DNA from: Dallia pectoralis
Taxonomy: Eukaryota > Chordata > Actinopteri > Esociformes > Umbridae
NCBI GenBank assembly: GCA_029465975.1
Contig: CM055742.1
Coordinates: forward strand, 1,973,622 to 2,037,621
DNA length: 64,000 nt
Direction: 5' to 3'
The notes under the pieces are model-generated. The model searched no databases. It saw only the letters and a program-made list of their open reading frames with translations, and was not told the DNA's origin. Below, one piece after another: positions 14,301 to 21,431 of the stretch (position 1 is the first letter of the stretch; each line of letters starts with the position of its first letter). Both the position numbers and the translations under genes were made by a program.

Positions 14301-17300
14301 GAGCTTCTCACCCTATCCCTAAGGGAGAGGCCAGCCACCTTTCTGAGAAAACCCATTTCGGCCGCTTGTACCCGCGATCTCGTTCTTTCGGTCATGACCC
14401 AGCTTTCATGACCATAGGTGAGGGTAGGAACAAAGATTGACCGGTAGATCGAGAGCTTTGCCTTTTGGCTCAGCTCTCTTTTCGTCACAACGGTGCGGTG
14501 AAGCGAATGCAACACCGCCCCCGCTGCTCCGATCCTCCGACCAAACTCCCGCTCCATTGTTCCCTCACTCGCGAACAGGACCCCGAGGTACTTGAACTCC
14601 TTCACTTGGAGTAAGGACTCATTCCCTACCCGGAGTAGGCACTCCACCGGTTTCCTGCTGAGAGTCATGGCCTCAGATTTAGAGGTGCTAACCCTCATCC
14701 CAGCCGCTTCACACTCGGCTGCGAACCGATCCAGTGAGTGCTGAAGGTCACCGACCGATGAGGCCATCAGGACCACATCATCCGCAAAAAGCAGTGATGT
14801 GACCATCAGCCCACCGAACGGAACCCCTCCCCCATGACTACGCCTTGATATCCTGTCCATGAATATTACAAACAGGATTGGTGACAAAGCGCAGCCCTGG
14901 CGGAGGCCAACCCCCACCGGGAACGAATCCGACTTACTGCCGAGGACACGGACACAGCTCATGCTTTGAGCGTACAGAGATTGGATGGCCCTGAGAAGAG
15001 ACCCCCTCACCCCATACTCCCGCAGCACCTCCCACAAAAGATCCCGGGGTACCCGGTCATACGCCTTCTCCAGATCCACAAAACACATGTAGACTGGATG
15101 GGCATACTCCCAGGCCCCCTCCAGGATCCTTGCGAGAGTAAAGAGCTGGTCCGTGGTTCCCGGCCAGGACGAAAACCGCATTGTTCCTCTTCAATCTGAG
15201 GTTCGACTATTGGCCGAACCCTCCTTTCCAGCACTTTGGAGTACACTTTACCAGGGAGGCTGAGGAGTGTGATACCTCTGTAATTGGCACACACTCTCTG
15301 GTCCCCCTTTTTAAAGAGGGGAACCACCACCCCGGTCTGCCACTCCTCTGGCACTGTCCCAGACTTCCATGCAATGTTGAAGAGGCGTGTCAACCAAGAC
15401 AGCCCTTCCCCACCCAAAGCTTTTAGCATTTCTGGACGAATCTCATCAGTCCCTGGGGCTTTGCCACTGTGGAGTTGTTTGACTACCTCCGCGACTTCCC
15501 CCAGGGAAACTGACGATGACCCTCCATCAGCCTCCAGCTCTGCCTCTGTACTAGAGGGCGTGTAGGTCGGATTCAGGAGCTCCTCAAAATGCTCTTTCCA
15601 GCGCCCGATCACATCATCAGTTGAGGTCAACAGTGTCCCATCCTTACTGTACACAGCTTGGATGGTTCCCGTTTTCCCCTTCTGAGGTGCCGAACGGTTT
15701 TCCAGAAGCATTTTGGTGCCGACCGAAAGTCCTTCTCCATAGCTTCTCCAAACTTCTCCCACACCCGCTGCTTTGCCTCTGACACGGCAGCGGCTGCAGC
15801 CCTTCGGGCCTGTCGGTACCCTGCAACTGCCTCCGGAGTCCCCAGGGCTAGCATATCCCTGAAGGCCTCCTTCTTCAGTCGGACAGCTTCCCTGACCACC
15901 GTGGTCCACCACGGTGTTCTAGGGTTACCACCCCTTGAGGCACCTAGGACCTTGAGACCACAGCTCACCGCCGCAGCTTCAGCAATAGAAGCTTTGAACA
16001 TTGCCCACTCAGGTTCAATGCCCCCAACCTCCACAGGGATGCCTGAAAAGCTCCGCCGGAGGTGTGAGTTGAAGATCTTTCGGACAGGGGCCTCCTCCAG
16101 ACGTTCCCAGTTCACCCGCACCACCCGTTTGGGCTTACCTGGTCTGTCCAAAGTCTTTCCCCACCCTCTGATCCAACTCACTACCAGATGGTGATCAGTT
16201 GACAGCTCTGCCCCTCTCTTCACCCGAGTGTCCAAAACATGCGGCCTTAGATCAGCCGATACGATCACAAAATCGATCATTGACCTTCGGCCTAGGGTGC
16301 TCTGGTACCATGTACACTTATGCGCCTCCTTATGTTCGAACATGGTGTTTGTTATAGACAATCCATGACTAGCACAGAAGTCCAATAACAAACGACCGCT
16401 CGGGTTTAGATCAGGGAGGCCGTTCCTCCCAATCACGCCTCTCCAGGTGTCTCCATCGTTGCCCACATGTGCGTTGAAGTCTCCCAGCAGAATGATGGAG
16501 TCCCCTACTGGAGCCCTATATAGGACTCCCTTCAGGGTCTCCAAGAAGGCTGAATACTCCGAACTGCTGTTTGGTGCATAAGCACAACATGCAACCGCAC
16601 CCGCTATCATTATTTTAAAAACAAAGAAGGGTATTCAATAACTAGCAAGTAAAACTAAAACAAACTATCCGGCTTCCTTTCTGCAGAATTAACTCTCACT
16701 TCGAAAGGACAGCTCTGAGAGAAATTCACAAACAACGGGCCGGTCACATGGTGACAACGTTACTGAGGTCATCAGATGAATGGATCAACCTGAGCAACCT
16801 GGTGTTGGACCATGACGACTGTGAAGCCCTGCGTTTCGCTTTACACTACAGCGACGGGGTCAAACTCAACCTGTTCTGGACCGTCGTTCCGAAAGCGGAA
16901 ATGGGGAGCATTCTGAGTCTTTTAAACAGAATCTGTTCACTCAGGTCTTTATCAATGTGTATTTTTTATGAACTATTGTTATATTTTGCTACTATTTTTG
17001 CTTTGTATTTTCTTGAATAATAACTGTGTAGATGTTGTGTGCCATTTCACAATAATTGTATTGTTCAGAATGACGCCATGTTATTAGGAGCATTTGACAA
17101 ACTAAAGACTTTGCCTTTCTTGGTTGCTGAACTATGATCTTGCATGTTGACCTTTAGGGTAAACAGGGAACTACTGCTGGAGCTTTTCCATGCTTGCAGA
17201 CGTGTTGGGCTACAGAGACTAGCAGAAGTCCATCTCATGAGGCTTCTCGACCATCAACTGGACCTATCTTGCTCCTCTGCGATGGATCTGTCCAGACACG

Positions 17301-17496
17301 AGGAAGACTACGTATTAAAACTCTCAACTAGGGACTGTATGGTCATTGCGTTAGCCATCCAGGTAGCCGACTGTGGCACAGATCTCAACCTGCATGACTG
17401 CCAAGTTGAGAATGCAGGACTGGAAGAGCTTATCCCTGTTTTACATCGGGTCCATTTGAGGTGAGCAGCCATCCATCCAACTTGTTTTCTTGTTAG

Positions 17497-17529
<33 letters not shown>

Positions 17530-20500
17530 CTCTATGTATTGAAGATATGTGCTGCTAATGAGGGAAACTAATTACACTGATCATTTTCCCTATAGCATAT
17601 AGACAATTAAAACAAGTATTTACTAATTACACTGATCATTTTCCCTATAGCATATAGACAATTAAAACAAGTATTTACTAATTACACTGATCATTTTCCC
17701 TATAGCATATAGACAATTAAAACAAGTATTTACTAATTACACTGATCATTTTTCCTATAGCATATTGACAATTAAAACAAGTATTTACTAATTACACTGA
17801 TCATTTTCCCTATAGCATATTGACAATTAAAACAAGTATTTACTAATTACACTGATCATTTTCCCTATAGCATATTGACAATTAAAACAAGTATTTACTA
17901 ATTACACTGATCATTTTCCCTATAGCATATTGACAATTAAAACAAGTATTTACTAATTACACTGATCATTTTCCCTATAGCATATTGACAATTAAAACAA
18001 GTATTTACTAATTACACTGATCATTTTCCCTATAGCATATAGATAATTAAAACAAGTATTTACTAATTACACTGATCATTTTTCCTATAGCATTGGAAAA
18101 CAACTTTTGTTACAGTTCCTGCAATTGATTTCTTCGAGTGACAGCAACAGCTCAGTCAAGCTTGCTTTCTTACTCTCCCGAGCACTGGGGAAGAAGCTGG
18201 ACCTCAGTCAGACCCCTTTGGACCTGGTGGCCTGTTCGTCCCTGGCCTTGGTTCTAGAGTATTCTGAAGGACTTTTAGAACTGGACCTTCACAGCTGCAA
18301 TCTCACTGACAACCACCTGAATTGTCTGCTCACGCAACTCCACAAAGTACAAGTCCTCAAGTTAGTGGATTACAGTACATTCACCTGTATACAACGGATG
18401 CTATTAATTTGCTCATGTTCTTATTGAAATTGAAAAATGGTGTTGTGTCTTTCAGTCTTAGCTACAATGAAGTCACCAACCAAGGGGCCATTTATGTTAA
18501 TAAAACACTATCCATAAACGGCTTCACTGGCACTGTATGGTAAGTGTTTATAGAGACATTGGTGCTTGTGTTCATTGGAAGTTTAACTTGCTAGTTATTG
18601 GTTGTAACATGTCATGATCAAGGAACTGTGTTGTTTCTCCACAGGCTCCACAACAGCAAAGTCATAAAGTCTGACTGCTTTTCGCCAGACGACAAGCGCC
18701 ACAGACTGTGTCCTCCTGATGTAAAGACTTCTAAAAGGTTTTCAAAGGTAGTTACTCATGCTGTGAACAACAGTGAAAATTGAAATAGGAATTCTAATTC
18801 CAATCCATTTGCTAAATGCTGTTTCTTTTTATCAAACGTTGTTGTATTTAGACATATTGTCTTCAAAAACAGTAGGTATTCACGAATTCCACTTTTAGGT
18901 GCGGATCAAGGCACTTATTAAGGAATTTGACCCTGTGATGGAAGTTGTAGAAGGCAGGATTTCTTACAGGTAACTGGTATTAATTTGATCAATTTCACAT
19001 ATACCTGTCCTTTGATCATACTTCACTCTAGAATGTTATTGGATGTTTTGTCAAATTCAATTGATTTAGAAAGGCACAACCCTGACTATATAAAATCCTT
19101 CACAATATATGTCATGACTATATCAGACCATTCACAGTGGATGTCATGATTATATCAGATCCTTCACAGAGGATGTCATGACTATCAGATCCTTCACAGT
19201 GGATGTCATGACTATCAGATCCTTCACAGAGGATGTCATGACTATATCAGATCCGTCACAGAAGATGTCATCCCCTTTACTTTACTCACCTATTGTTTTT
19301 CATGATGCTTTTCAGTTTCCAGTTTGTGTCTCGAGGCAGGTTTAAATGTACCGCTACAGGACTCATATTTGGGATGAGAGAGGCGGGGACCATCGAGTAC
19401 AGAGTGGAGGACTGGGACATGCACATCCTGGCTAATACCAGCTATGTTCCTGCAGGTCCCCTGTTTCACCTTAACTGTCCAAATGAACATCTTTATCAAC
19501 TACAGCTTCCCCACTGTGAGACTGATTGTGAGTTGGGCTTTTGCAGCGCAGTTCCCATATGTGTCTAGTCACTGTGCACATTCTGGTTAGCATTAGCAGG
19601 TTCTGATTAGCATTAGCAGGTTCTGGTTAGCATTAGCAGGTTCTGATTAGCATTAGCAGATTCTGATTAGCATTAGCAGGTTCTGATTAGCATTAGCAGG
19701 TTCTGGTTAGCATTAGCAGGTTCTGATTAGCATTAGCAGGTTCTGATTAGCATTAGCAGGTTCTGATTAGCATTAGCAGGTTCTGATTAGCATGTTCTGG
19801 TTAGCATTAGCACGTTCTGGTTAGCATTAGCATGCAGAGACACCTTGAACTTCCTTCGAACTGGCTTCTATTGACATTATAATGTTAACAACTAAACATG
19901 AGACTAGTTGAAGCTGGTGTGTGTGTGTGTGTTTTACCAGTGTACTCAGCAGAGGATCTTGAGGTGGCCCATTTATGCATTAATAACATGGAATTCCTGA
20001 GACCCAAGAACGTGACCGAGTCACATGTGATCGTAGCCATCTGCAGGCTCTCACGGTTTGGTAATGTGCGGAAAAGACGATTCGACCAAAACCGTGTCCA
20101 GGTGAAGGTGGGCTTGTTCCTTGAGCCAGACGCAACTCCAAAACGCCAAAGGCTCTGGGTGTTCCTCCTACCCCGGAATGTGCCGGTCACCGAGGTAATT
20201 TTCAACTTACCTTCGAGTTATTTGTTACCACGTTTCACCTCCCTTTTTTAAGTTGTCATTCATGTGCATAAATGACTGAATTTACAACACAACCACCATA
20301 CACAGCTCATTTAAGTACAGATAGATAATACATTGATGTTTGACCATCCACCTCTGTTTTGTCATCTTTCTGTGCGTCATACAATATTACCTCAGGTAAA
20401 GGAGCAACACAAGGAGTATATATACATAAAGACCAGCCCCTACTGCACTTTAAGACACAAAAACAAATACAGTTTGACTTCTAACCTCAAATTGGGTTTC

Positions 20501-20590
20501 AAAGTCCAGCCCAAAGTAAGTACATGTTCTGTATGAACACACTGATTTTAATTTCTCTCGGGTCTTCTCAAGATGTCTCTTTACCAATTC

Positions 20591-20626
<36 letters not shown>

Positions 20627-21386
20627 TATATATTTTTCTTTCAGAAATACACTTTACACTTTGATAGTAGCACAGATCACCTTGCCACATTTGAGGTCTT
20701 CCTGAACCGTAACATCACCGAACTGAAGTTGAAGATCATGGAGAAGATCAGGAAAAAGACAAAGAAACGCTGGTCTCGCTTGGTGATTCTCAAAACAAAA
20801 CCTGGTACCTCCTGTCCATTGATCACACATTCTGCTTAGTGAGATAAGAGTCACAAATAGGCTGTTGAACAAACAATCAAACTCGGCCAACTCAGTCTCT
20901 GTATTAAAGCCTTTTATTAAAATATTTTCTCTGACTACCGCAGAAAGCGAGGACTCGTCGAGTGCTCATCCGAAACCCTCCACAGGTGCAGGTCATTCCA
21001 TACCAATAGACATTATTTACTTTTGTGTCTAGATCACACTGTTTATAACTTGTCCTCTCCAACTCAACATAGGTAATGTTACGATCCAGAAACTCTCTGA
21101 GAACGATTGGCTTGAGACTCTTTGCAAGATACTGGAGGAGCTGACGGATGAAGAAATGAGTAGGATGAAGTTTTTCATGATGAATATAAGGAACAGACCG
21201 AAGATCTGAAAAAGTACCCTGGAGAAGCATTCTAATCCCTGGGACGTTGCCCAAGTGATGGTGAACACCTGGGGCATGAATGACTCCATCTTGGCCACCG
21301 AAGAGTTATTGGAAAAATCTGACCGCAGAGATCGTCGTGTGACATCATTGCTTCAGCCCTTTCTGAAGCAATGTCACCACATGTGA
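2024..21386 (+). CDS. NLRP1-like NLR with FIIND: CARD-NACHT-LRR-FIIND-PYD (probably damaged)
   Basis: This is a cytosolic NLR-type immune sensor. Exons that keep phase are 2024-2355, 2507-4193, 4523-4789, 4910-5335, 5602-6036, 6317-6763, 7266-7690, 11723-12145, 12805-13074, 13164-13427, 13559-13804, 13898-13970 (then a LINE), 16687-16944, 17158-17460, 18091-18360, 18456-18539, 18645-18747, 18899-18969, 19316-19527, 19941-20194, 20396-20515, 20645-20804, 20944-20985 and 21073-21386. All LRR exons are phase 2-2, so any of them can be skipped or duplicated without changing frame. The FIIND marks the NLRP1/CARD8 class. In those proteins the FIIND cuts itself, and release of the C-terminal fragment triggers caspase recruitment. 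Lesions are a T-run shift at 2640-2644, a GA-run shift at 7356-7368, a LINE at 13971 and TGA at 21207. Two of these are in skippable exons; the first and last are not. Function is inferred and activity is doubtful. Confidence 0.8.
2507..4193 (+). CDS. NLR exon 2: linker and NACHT ATPase with an apparent 1-nt frameshift
   Basis: The acceptor is TTGTCTTACAG at 2506. The first part encodes a FISNA-like linker (LKRKARVIVEDAWTQS). The frame then changes at a run of five T (2640-2644). Removing one T joins it to the NACHT frame and also makes the exon's total phase agree with both splice sites. The NACHT has a clean Walker A, GKPGIGKTT (2824-2850). The Walker B region reads ITFDGVTDL (about 3049-3075) where most NACHTs have DGLDE. 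The sensor-1-like strand is IVITCRPE. The helical domain ends with HYTMQEFFGALWLL (3651-3692), and the first leucine-rich strand lies near 4105-4190. The donor is CTTGG|GTAATA. The 37-nt gap that could be read as an intron (2635-2671) is too short to splice. Confidence 0.85.
4523..4789 (+). CDS. NLR LRR exon
   Basis: Phase 2-2 exon of 267 nt with acceptor GATTATAG and donor CTCAG|GTAAGT. It encodes one irregular leucine-rich module (EMDFTSLLGL, then ERVNLCLHW, ending NINKLR). The closing N/S-x-L-R at the exon border is shared by the following LRR exons. Confidence 0.8.
4910..5335 (+). CDS. NLR LRR exon, teleost repeat module
   Basis: Phase 2-2 exon, 426 nt, acceptor GCTTCACAG, donor CTCAG|GTGAGT. 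It carries the module reused in the next exons: LLDLYSYVKD, TGRSVL, WSIDLSERKTSLLLEVLKL, ELKGWSDEESEVRCFLQCL and YISQLR. It is the most diverged copy of the module, so probably the oldest. Confidence 0.85.
5602..6036 (+). CDS. NLR LRR exon, teleost repeat module
   Basis: Phase 2-2 exon, 435 nt, acceptor TTGTTACAG, donor CTCAG|GTGAGT. It starts RFCAYDSDLSKQ and then shows the same module as the preceding exon (DLYSHVKDYETQTGRSVLPA, then WYIDLSKRKSS). Confidence 0.85.
6317..6763 (+). CDS. NLR LRR exon, teleost repeat module
   Basis: Phase 2-2 exon, 447 nt, acceptor TTGCAG, donor CTCAG|GTGAGT. It begins RFDPDVSKPSDQIKFLVDLL and ends with the shared YISQLR. It contains a short acidic insert (DDYFDDNRF) not found in its neighbours. 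Introns on both sides are close copies of other introns in this cluster. Confidence 0.85.
7049..7110 (+). pseudogene. Truncated LRR exon relic
   Basis: A good acceptor (TTCTTGTTGCAG) is followed by only about 45 nt that match the start of the 6317 exon (SELSDQIK). The match then stops and a stop codon follows. The same break point recurs in the copy at 7976, so the truncation came before the block duplication. Confidence 0.7.
7266..7690 (+). pseudogene. NLR LRR exon with a 2-nt frameshift
   Basis: The acceptor TTTTCTTAG and donor CTCAG|GTGAGT are intact. The sequence is nearly the same as exon 11723-12145. The GA run at 7356-7368 is 2 nt longer than the intact copy requires, which shifts the frame and gives a TAG a few codons later. 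Subtracting 2 nt restores phase 2-2. Because the exon is symmetrical, splicing could leave it out harmlessly. Confidence 0.8.
7976..8027 (+). pseudogene. Second truncated LRR exon relic
   Basis: Near-exact copy of the relic at 7049, again preceded by TTCTTGTTGCAG. It runs directly into the inserted LINE at about 8028. Confidence 0.7.
8028..11365 (-). mobile_element. L2-like non-LTR retrotransposon, 5'-truncated and decayed
   Basis: On the minus strand, fragments read in order: endonuclease (11344-10805: FLTEIWLNE, then TGDFNIHIDND, then SDHL), a linker (10629-10216), and reverse transcriptase (9953-9459: NNYRPVSNLPFIAKIIEKV, GFRPHHSTETAL, DLSAAFDTVDH, IPQGSILGPLLFN). The 3' thumb and end follow (9366-8626). 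The frames are interrupted, so it is dead. The left border lies in GCAAGCAAGCAAG, and the right end is truncated inside the endonuclease. About 8130-8550 does not look like LINE 3' sequence and may be a nested insertion. No clear target duplication was found. Confidence 0.85.
11366..11575. mobile_element. Unclassified dispersed-repeat-like insertion
   Basis: Comparison of the two duplicated introns (7101-7265 and 11576-11722) shows that everything from 8028 to 11575 is inserted. This last 210 nt is not LINE coding sequence. It includes AATCTTTATTGAAGGGCT and GGCCTTCATCAGGGTGTT. I suspect a short non-autonomous repeat but cannot name it. Confidence 0.4.
11723..12145 (+). CDS. NLR LRR exon, intact twin of 7266-7690
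   Basis: Phase 2-2 exon, 423 nt, acceptor TTTCCTTAG. It begins SFSAHPDSIGSVEVKRQ and continues through DFLLDLYSHVKDYETQTGRS to YISQLR. Its donor is GTCGGT where every related exon has GTGAGT, so splicing here may be weak. Confidence 0.85.
12301..12445. repeat. Degenerate TGCATGTTTCTGCAC repeat
   Basis: About 145 nt of imperfect 12-24-nt units built from TGCATGTTT, TGCACATTTA and TGCATATTT, inside the intron after exon 11723-12145. Each unit holds the palindrome TGCA. Confidence 0.8.
12805..13074 (+). CDS. NLR LRR exon
   Basis: Phase 2-2 exon, 270 nt, acceptor ATCCCCAG, donor GCTTAG|GTATTG. It reads SCDDQFFLCLCEPLSMG, later KLNVTLIPEKMSFHGATQL, and ends KLHKLR, a leucine-rich pair unlike the upstream module. 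Confidence 0.78.
13164..13427 (+). CDS. NLR LRR exon with a GC splice donor
   Basis: Acceptor CCTTTCCAG. The exon encodes RLNEMAVLKLSRTARFSS and later WPVKCLDLTDCPIDGYLL, a typical LxLxxC strand. The only donor that keeps phase 2 is TTTAG|GCAAGT, a GC donor with the usual strong GCAAGT context. With it the exon is 264 nt and in phase with its neighbours. Confidence 0.72.
13559..13804 (+). CDS. NLR LRR exon
   Basis: Phase 2-2 exon, 246 nt, acceptor AATGACAG. It reads RLNRESLRQLADVVND, later PITVNLRKSQFQPGDI, and ends SLKNIHFK. The donor AAAAG|GTTTTT is weak. Confidence 0.75.
13959..13970. repeat. Target-site duplication, left copy
   Basis: GCACCCGCTATC, repeated exactly at 16597-16608, flanks the RTE/Rex3-like element. 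Confidence 0.85.
13971..16596 (-). mobile_element. RTE/Rex3-like LINE, 5'-truncated, recent
   Basis: Minus-strand element ending (plus-strand left side) in a (TCATC)n / (GATGA)n tail, typical of Rex3/RTE elements of fish. Coding parts in order are: C-terminal half of the endonuclease (from 16596: DSIILLGDFNAHVG, later RRSMIDFVIVSADLRPHV and STDHHLVVSWIRG); a linker; reverse transcriptase with DLEKAYDRVPRDLLWE, LRQGCALSPILFVIF and LLFADDVVLMAS; and a C-terminal part with WFGHLVRMPPGRLP and WRDYISTLAWERLG. Two frameshifts split this (near 15700 and 15150). The target duplication is exact at 12 nt and the tail is clean, so insertion is young. Confidence 0.9.
16597..16608. repeat. Target-site duplication, right copy
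   Basis: Exact second copy of GCACCCGCTATC, at the truncated 5' end of the LINE. Confidence 0.85.
16687..16944 (+). CDS. NLR LRR exon
   Basis: Acceptor TTTCTGCAG, phase 2-2, 258 nt. It reads INSHFERTALREIHKQRAGH, later WINLSNLVLDHDDCEALRF, and ends RICSLR: two leucine-rich strands. The donor CTCAG|GTCTTT is weak. Confidence 0.78.
17158..17460 (+). CDS. NLR LRR exon
   Basis: Acceptor GACCTTTAG, donor TTGAG|GTGAGC, 303 nt, phase 2-2. It reads RVNRELLLELFHACRRVGL, later DLNLHDCQVENAGLEEL and HRVHLR, a classical LRR strand with cysteine. Confidence 0.82.
17499..17530. repeat. (TA)n microsatellite
   Basis: About 15 TA dinucleotides in the intron following exon 17158-17460. Confidence 0.95.
17567..18090. 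repeat. 55-nt minisatellite made of a 3' splice-site module, about 9.5 copies
   Basis: Each unit contains TACTAATTACACTGATCATT, then TTCCCTATAG, then a spacer. That is a near-perfect branch-point sequence, a pyrimidine tract and an AG, in the order and spacing of a real acceptor. The last unit is itself the acceptor of exon 18091 (TTTTTCCTATAG|CATTGG). The array therefore arose by amplification of this exon's own splice acceptor. Confidence 0.95.
18091..18360 (+). CDS. NLR LRR exon
   Basis: Phase 2-2, 270 nt, donor CTCAA|GTTAGT. It reads SIGKQLLLQFLQLISSS, later KKLDLSQTPLDLVACSSLAL and LLELDLHSCNLTDNHLNCLL, with two well-formed leucine-rich repeats. It is preceded by nine decoy acceptors in the tandem array. 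Confidence 0.85.
18456..18539 (+). CDS. NLR last LRR exon
   Basis: Acceptor TGTCTTTCAG, donor TATG|GTAAGT, 84 nt, phase 2-2. It encodes the ribonuclease-inhibitor-type motif LSYNEVTNQGAIYVNKTL, the most canonical LRR of the protein. Confidence 0.85.
18645..18969 (+). CDS. NLR linker exons between LRR and FIIND
   Basis: Two short exons: 18645-18747 (WLHNSKVIKSDCFSPDD to KRFSK, phase 2 to 0) and 18899-18969 (VRIKALIKEFDPVMEVVEGR, phase 0 to 2). They encode a charged linker with no recognised domain. Splice sites TCTCCACAG, AAG|GTAGTT, CACTTTTAG and ACAG|GTAACT fit the phases on both sides. Confidence 0.7.
19085..19275. repeat. About 31-nt tandem repeat
   Basis: Around six imperfect units of ATCCTTCACAG, GATGTCATGACTAT and ATCAG in the intron before the FIIND. 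Confidence 0.85.
19316..19527 (+). CDS. NLR FIIND exon 1 (ZU5 half)
   Basis: Acceptor GCTTTTCAG, phase 2 to 1. It reads SFQFVSRGRFKCTATGLIFG, then IEYRVEDWD, PAGPLFHLNCP and QLQLPHCET. This is the beta-rich ZU5-like first half of FIIND as found in NLRP1 and CARD8; the LPHCE motif is characteristic. FIIND folds and cuts itself between its two halves, leaving a non-covalent complex. Confidence 0.88.
19581..19832. repeat. 20-nt minisatellite, about 12 copies
   Basis: Units of TTAGCATTAGCAGGTTCTGA with G/A changes, within a FIIND intron. Confidence 0.95.
19941..20194 (+). CDS. NLR FIIND exon 2 (end of ZU5, cleavage region)
   Basis: Acceptor GTTTTACCAG, phase 1 to 0, 84 complete codons. It reads YSAEDLEVAHLCINNMEFLR, then NVTESHVIVAICRLSRFG, ending LWVFLLPRNVPVTE. 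The autoproteolysis site of FIIND/ZU5-UPA proteins is F|S. The aligned position here is CRLSRFG: the serine (20051-20053) is kept but leucine (20048-20050) replaces phenylalanine. Whether it still cuts is unknown. Confidence 0.85.
20396..20515 (+). CDS. NLR FIIND exon 3 (UPA half)
   Basis: Exactly 40 codons, phase 0-0, acceptor TTACCTCAG, donor CCCAAA|GTAAGT. It reads VKEQHKEYIYIKTSPYCTL, then KYSLTSNLKL. The SPYC and YSL-T-N elements are conserved in FIIND UPA subdomains. Confidence 0.85.
20596..20622. repeat. (CA)n microsatellite
   Basis: About 13 CA units just before the acceptor of the next FIIND exon. Confidence 0.95.
20645..20985 (+). CDS. NLR FIIND exons 4-5 (end of UPA and linker)
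   Basis: Exon 20645-20804 (phase 0 to 1) encodes KYTLHFDSSTDHLATFEVFL, then ELKLKIMEKIRKKTKKRW, the end of UPA. Exon 20944-20985 encodes a 14-residue acidic Ser-rich hinge (ESEDSSSAHPKPS), phase 1 to 1, before the death-fold domain. All splice signals (TCTTTCAG, CCTG|GTACCT, CTACCGCAG, ACAG|GTGCAG) fit. Confidence 0.8.
21073..21386 (+). pseudogene. NLR last exon: PYD-like domain with an in-frame stop
   Basis: Phase-1 entry at CAACATAG. The first half reads WLETLCKILEELTDEEMSRM then KFFMMN: an L-x3-L-x2-L-x3-E-x3-FK pattern typical of pyrin/DAPIN helices 1-2. A TGA at 21207-21209 then ends it. The same frame continues without another stop through STLEKHSNPWDVAQVMV, ILATEELLEKSDRRDR and a final TGA at 21384-21386, matching PYD helices 4-6. 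The stop could come from one CGA to TGA change. If translated as read, the domain loses more than half its length. PYDs recruit ASC or, in fish, PYD-bearing caspases. Confidence 0.75.
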
Positions 21387-21425
21387 CCAGTGGGAAGGAA
21401 ATCAATAATATGAAAATACATTTTA

Positions 21426-21431
21426 AATAAA
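21426..21431 (+). terminator. Polyadenylation signal of the NLR gene
   Basis: AATAAA 40 nt after the last stop codon, in AT-rich sequence. Confidence 0.6.

Larger units (their letters stand above)
13898..16631 (+). pseudogene. NLR LRR exon split by a LINE
   Basis: The acceptor TCTCTAAG and phase-2 entry give RLTHLQVTRFTFYKCEIGP, then LAPAI up to 13970. The RTE element follows. After the second target copy (16597-16608) the same frame continues for about 10 codons (IILKTKKGIQ) to a stop or a GGGTATTC donor at about 16631. That donor would leave phase 1, not the phase 2 the next exon needs, so the exon may already have been decaying. Splicing from 13804 to 16687 would skip it in frame. Confidence 0.65.
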
